Below, in pieces: positions 60,096 to 64,000 of a DNA stretch of 64,000 bases (its first letter is position 1; every line of letters begins with the position of its first letter). The notes below the pieces were generated by a model, which saw only the letters and a list, made by a program, of their open reading frames with translations, did no database searches and had not been told where the DNA came from. The stretch is taken from NCBI RefSeq assembly GCF_000204055.1, contig NW_006768771.1, forward strand, positions 108,145-172,144, in the 5' to 3' direction. This DNA comes from Melampsora larici-populina 98AG31. Lineage: Eukaryota > Basidiomycota > Pucciniomycetes > Pucciniales > Melampsoraceae. A program made the position numbers and the translations under genes.

Positions 60096-62017
60096 ATGGC
60101 TCCACCATTTCCTTCCCAAATCAACAGCTTGGCAACAGCTCCAACCAACGATGAGATCGAGATCTTAAACTCAACACGCTTGACAAATCAACACGCAAAT
60201 CTTCGCCAACAGGTTCATATTGATCCGGCCCACCGCAATATGGATCATCGTTGCAATCCAACAGCCACAAACTTGGTAGCGGCAGATCAAGCTAGAGGTA
60301 TGTTAACCTTTTATTCCATATCTGTGTTCTTCGATCAAATGCTGACAATTTTTTCCATCCTTTTGCATCAAGCTTTGACTAACTCAATCTACCAGGTGCG
60401 TGAAATCCGACGTGAAAGGTTTGCTGCAGCACAGGGTGTTGAGAACTCTGAAATTGGTGAGTGGATCTCTTTGGATTTGTATTGATCTTTCAAACCAAGT
60501 TTTACTGATTCACTCTGTCCTATCAACAGCTCATCGTGACCCCATGCTGGACCATCGCGAGGCGCCTATTCACAGGACCGGAAACTTCAGCAGTGCTCTG
60601 GCCGACCCTCAACAGTGTGGAGCTAGACCCACCTACCACCCTACATGTGGCCTCCTTCAAGTTGGATTGGGACGTCTCACTGTCCCTTCACCACCTCCAA
60701 AGCCGCACCAAGTTCAAATGAATCCTCGAGTCATACCTGATCAGCGTCCCACCGAGTTACCAGTGAAAATGGTCACCCTCCGACTCTTTCACGAGGCTTA
60801 TTTTCATGGGCCAAAGGACACAAATCGTCCTTCAACTAGCAGATCTTCATCTAGAAAAGCCACTGAAAAATTCGTATGGAACTGTGACAAAACCGACAAG
60901 AACGATACCGGACCTGAGAATTGCATCACAATCGATTTAAATCATATAACACCTCAAGCTGTGATCGACTTGATGGTGGGATCTCTCAACCATCTACAAG
61001 CCGGTCTTGGTACCTACTTAATCAACGTCTCTGCACCTCAGTCAGTTACTTGGCTTGGTGTCAGTCTCACACCAAAATGTCACTTCCGCGATCAGAAATA
61101 CAACCTTCAAAACAGCATTGAATGGAACAGTTTCAAAGGACTAGCCGATCATTCCACTCAACCTAGCTCTGCTGGACTTTTGGCTCAAATGGCAAATCCC
61201 GATGTTCAGATTGCTGCCGCACAAAGAAAAGAAAAGAGAGGGAATTACTTAGGTTCTTGGAATACTCAACGAGCTGTTGTGAATAATCAGCCAAGTGGTT
61301 CAGCAGCCGCTTTGTCAATTACCACCGAAAACTCACCTTCGGTTTTCACTGCGGCTTTAAAAGCTCAACTCACTAAGAACGGTACTGAACAATGTCGATA
61401 CAGAGATCCCATTGATAACAAGAAATGGTCAATCATGACTCCTCGCAAGATCAAAATCTGGGTTGATCAAATTGTAAGTCTGATCTTTTTGAGATCAATC
61501 ATGTTTCAGGTTTGCTGATGGAAGTCTAAATTTTCAGATTGCAGCACGTAACGATGGGCGCACGGACGTTGATATATACACTCCTCCCAAAGAACCTGCA
61601 TTCAAGACTTTTCTCAACGGAAAAGTTCCTCCGGGCTATGTGGAGTTTCCAAATGATCCCCCACCAGCAGGGTTCATGGCTTTGGCTCCAACACCTTTGG
61701 CACCACCAACATTCCCCTTGGCGGCCCCAACTCAAGTACTTGATGATTGTATTTATCAAAAGAAGTATTCTGGAAACATGGAAGACTTCTTAGAATACGC
61801 GGAATTCCTTCCAAGTGATACTAGCTTGAGGGCGAGCTTGAGTCAGGCTCATTACACTCGGTGGAGTGATCTCAAGCCAACCACCGATATGAACCTTGCC
61901 GAATTGAACCGAATTGGAATCCCTCCAGGCGATGCAAGCCATTTAATGGCTTGTGCAGTTAGGTATCAGGGATTCTTGATGGCAAAACTTGCTGCTATTG
62001 ATGCGCAACAGCTTTGA
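60096..62017 (+). CDS. Unknown protein with possible SAM-like C-terminus
   Basis: Exons 60096-60297, 60373-60456, 60530-61473 and 61538-62017 join to 569 residues. The N-terminus (PTNDEIEILNSTRLTNQHAN) is helical; exon 3 carries a Pro-rich part, a Ser/Arg patch (NRPSTSRSSSRKATEKFVWN) and a mixed domain (CITIDLNHITPQAVIDLMVG ... GTYLINVSAPQSVTWLGVSL). Near the C-terminus, MEDFLEYAEFLPSD, WSDLKPTT, LNRIGIPPGDASHLM look like a SAM-type five-helix bundle. No catalytic motif, signal peptide or membrane segment. A gag-like or regulatory role is possible; the family is unknown to me. It starts 1.66 kb from, and divergent to, the SANT-like gene; both are free of stops although they sit among transposons. 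Confidence 0.7.
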
Positions 62018-62855
62018 TCAATTCTTTTTGTATGTTGTTTCTTTTGTTCTTTGTTACGATCTGATTCAATTGTAACTTTTCTCCTTTGTTCTTTCTCCTG
62101 ATCTGCTTTGATCACTTGGTTTTTATTTTGTTCTTCATCACAAACTGCTCTGAGAGCTTGTTGTTGTTTTTTCTTTTGTTCTCATTTTGATATGCGTCAT
62201 TTACTCGTTATTGTTATTTTTCTCTCTCTGTATCATGTGTCTTTGACACAAAAAATGTCCTGCCTTGCTAGCTCTATTTGTAATCTGTACAATAAAACAT
62301 TCAAAAAACAAGGTTTTTGTTTGACTTTGCACAATCAAACCAGTGTGGTTGATCCAAATCCGCTCTTTTGACGAGTTTCTTTCATGATAATATCAAAGTT
62401 TTATTTCGTACATGAAGTCAAATTGATAGTAACCCCTCTCAAAACAGAACCATCATTTTGAGGTATGACAAAGCGAGACATCGAAATGTATGATCATTTG
62501 CATTTTTTATTTATAAATTGTGATTCAATTAAAAAAGTCTGAACATGGAAACATGAATAAGAAGTACAAAAAACCTGCTTTTTGCAAACCAATCCCTCAT
62601 TATCAATGTTGTCGGACTTGAACCCAGCTAAAGCTAATCTGCAGCTATATTCCATTGAATTGGGTTGAATGATACTTGTTTGACAATTTGTTAAAATACC
62701 TATTGGGGTTTATATCTGAAAACACTCACTGAAATGTCAGAGGTACGCAAAGTTACACTTATGAAGCAGACCCAAATCGTTTAATTCACAATCAGCTTGT
62801 GAAAGATACAATAGATCCAGAAATTAATTCTAGTATGGCATAGTCAACTTACACG
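62018..62855. other. 3' flank, nothing recognised
   Basis: T-rich downstream region of the plus-strand gene, then AT-rich DNA before the convergent transposase. A GGGTTCAAGTCC box near 62625 (minus) lacks the rest of a tRNA. Confidence 0.35.
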
Positions 62856-64000
62856 TCAAAGATATATTGATCCGGCATAAAGGCTACGGATGAGCTCGGG
62901 AGTCAGTGCTTCTTCAGCATGACGATAAATCACCTCCACTTCCTCTTCTAGCGACATATTTTCTTGTAGGTCACCACTTCTTCGAAGTCGAGATTTGATG
63001 ATATCAAATGATTTCTCTATTGGATTGCAATCAGGGGCGTATGGCGCAAGGTAGAGTATCCGAACACCAAATTGCTCGCAAAGGTCCTGAACCATTCCAC
63101 CATGATGGATGGGTGCGTTGTCCAGGACAAGCACGCTGTTTTCGGCCGGGTAAGGGTTCATCATTGGAAGCTGATGTAGAAGACATGGTAAATCAGTTTG
63201 ATTCAAAGACAGAATGTATGAATTGTGGTACTTACCAGATGATGTGACAAAAAATACTCTAAATCGTCCCGCAGAATTGAACCCTCCTGAACAATCATTC
63301 CAAGACACCCAGTCAAAGAGATGGCAGGTAACAAAGAAAATCGTCTTGATTGTAGAGTCCGAGGTAGGCGCTTGGTTTGTTCACCTCGTGGTGCTCGAGC
63401 TTTCAGTCGGTAAAGCCTACGAGCTTGGATTGAACTCTCATCTACCAATAAACAATTCAGCACAAAGTTGAATAACAACAACATGATGATTGGTATGCTT
63501 TCTTGATGTGTGATTGTTGAGTCATGAATAGATACATCCAAGACTAAGGTTCGTTCAATTCCACCAAAACCAGTGAGGTTACACACCAGTTGTAAACCTC
63601 ACTGGTTCACAAGGTGATCAGAGCTCTGCACCAGTCAGAGGTTAATCGACACTTGATGATGGAATGTGAACTTATCCTGTTATCTTGAGGTGCATTTATT
63701 CACAACTCTAGGATCACACATCAAGAAAGGGAGCTCACCTAAGAAGACAAGGCATGCCGGATCAATTGATCCAACTTCATATACATACCGTGCTACCTCT
63801 AATTCATCTCGATTTGGGTGGACAGTCTTTGGCACCTTCAAGGTTAGACCCAGACGATCACGAACCTCACGAGCTAGAGTAGGAACCGTGATTTGAATAC
63901 CTCGTTCAATTGCAAGTTGTTGTGCAATCTCGTCAAGATAAAGAGTTGGCTCTGCATCGATGGCATCTTCAATGAATTTACGGTGCTCATTTGACAAAAC
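62856..64000 (-). CDS. IS630/Tc1-like transposase, 5' end outside window
   Basis: Exons 64000(partial)-63739, 63441-63236 and 63170-62856 are in phase. A helix-turn-helix part (YLDEIAQQLAIERGIQITVP, TLAREVRDRLGLTLK) is followed by PACLVFLD/ESSIQARRLYRL, where the Asp codon is G|AT split by the 297-nt intron 63738-63442. Then FSLLPAISLTGCLGMIVQEG, MNPYPAENSVLVLDNAPIHH (second Asp), and LAPYAPDCNPIEKSFDIIKS (Glu). This is the D-D-E order of DDE_3 transposases of fungi. The second intron (63235-63171) has GTAAGT and CAG ends. No stop is seen in the visible part, so the element may be intact. The N-terminus and terminal repeat lie outside or were not found. Confidence 0.8.

Noticed and set aside
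62605..62640. tRNA-like B box (GGGTTCAAGTCC) on the minus strand
   Set aside because: No matching A box, no acceptor-stem pairing and no anticodon arm at the right distance; probably chance or a very old SINE fragment.

Overview
The window looks like nuclear DNA of a filamentous basidiomycete, most probably a rust fungus (Pucciniales). It is AT-rich and strongly repeat-invaded. Genes carry many 60-90 nt GT-AG introns, one locus looks like a large lineage-specific secreted protein, and the transposon proteins (hAT with BED finger, PIF/Harbinger, IS630/Tc1-like, Tigger/pogo, LINE) are of kinds common in rusts. The genus assignment is inference. I set exon boundaries by hand so that the reading frames join; no transcript data were available.

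Layout. 1-13 kb is a transposon graveyard: an LTR-like end abutting a truncated hAT gene, two abutting foldback MITEs, a pogo-type MITE (TA target site) carrying a second MITE with a 7-bp target duplication, and a 1.2-kb element with the same CAACG...CGTTG ends. 14.6-16.8 kb holds an apparently intact IS630/DDE_3-like transposase. 20.5-22.2 kb holds an undescribed-looking protein with three internal repeats. 23.1-28.2 kb is a divergent pair: a low-complexity protein (minus) and an ITFG1/TIP-type FG-GAP membrane protein with 14 exons (plus). 28.4-36.4 kb is again repeats: MITEs, a SANT-like relic, a hAT relic, two Harbinger-type MITEs, a near-perfect hairpin and a LINE endonuclease relic. 37.7-40.1 kb encodes eIF3 subunit L. 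42.0-44.3 kb encodes a 766-residue protein with a signal peptide (effector candidate). 46.7-48.2 kb encodes adenylate kinase, whose first coding exon appears to hold only the ATG.

49.2-64 kb is the most unusual stretch. A hAT transposase N-terminus is joined in frame to an LRR/F-box-like C-terminus, broken by one TAG. A Tigger relic holds a 959-bp Harbinger-type MITE. A PIF/Harbinger transposase has a Trp-to-stop change. A head-to-head pair of intact genes of unknown function follows (a SANT-like DNA-binding protein and a 569-residue protein with a possible SAM-like C-terminus), separated by minisatellites and a MITE. An IS630/Tc1-like transposase, whose first catalytic Asp codon is assembled by splicing, runs off the right edge.

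Housekeeping genes here (eIF3L, adenylate kinase, ITFG1 homolog) serve translation initiation, adenylate balance and the membrane/secretory system and show no operon-like relation. The link between parts is mostly transposon biology: four GAGCATC-ended MITE copies or ends with TTA/TAA target duplications are candidates for mobilisation by a PIF/Harbinger transposase such as the one at 54-55 kb or an intact relative elsewhere.
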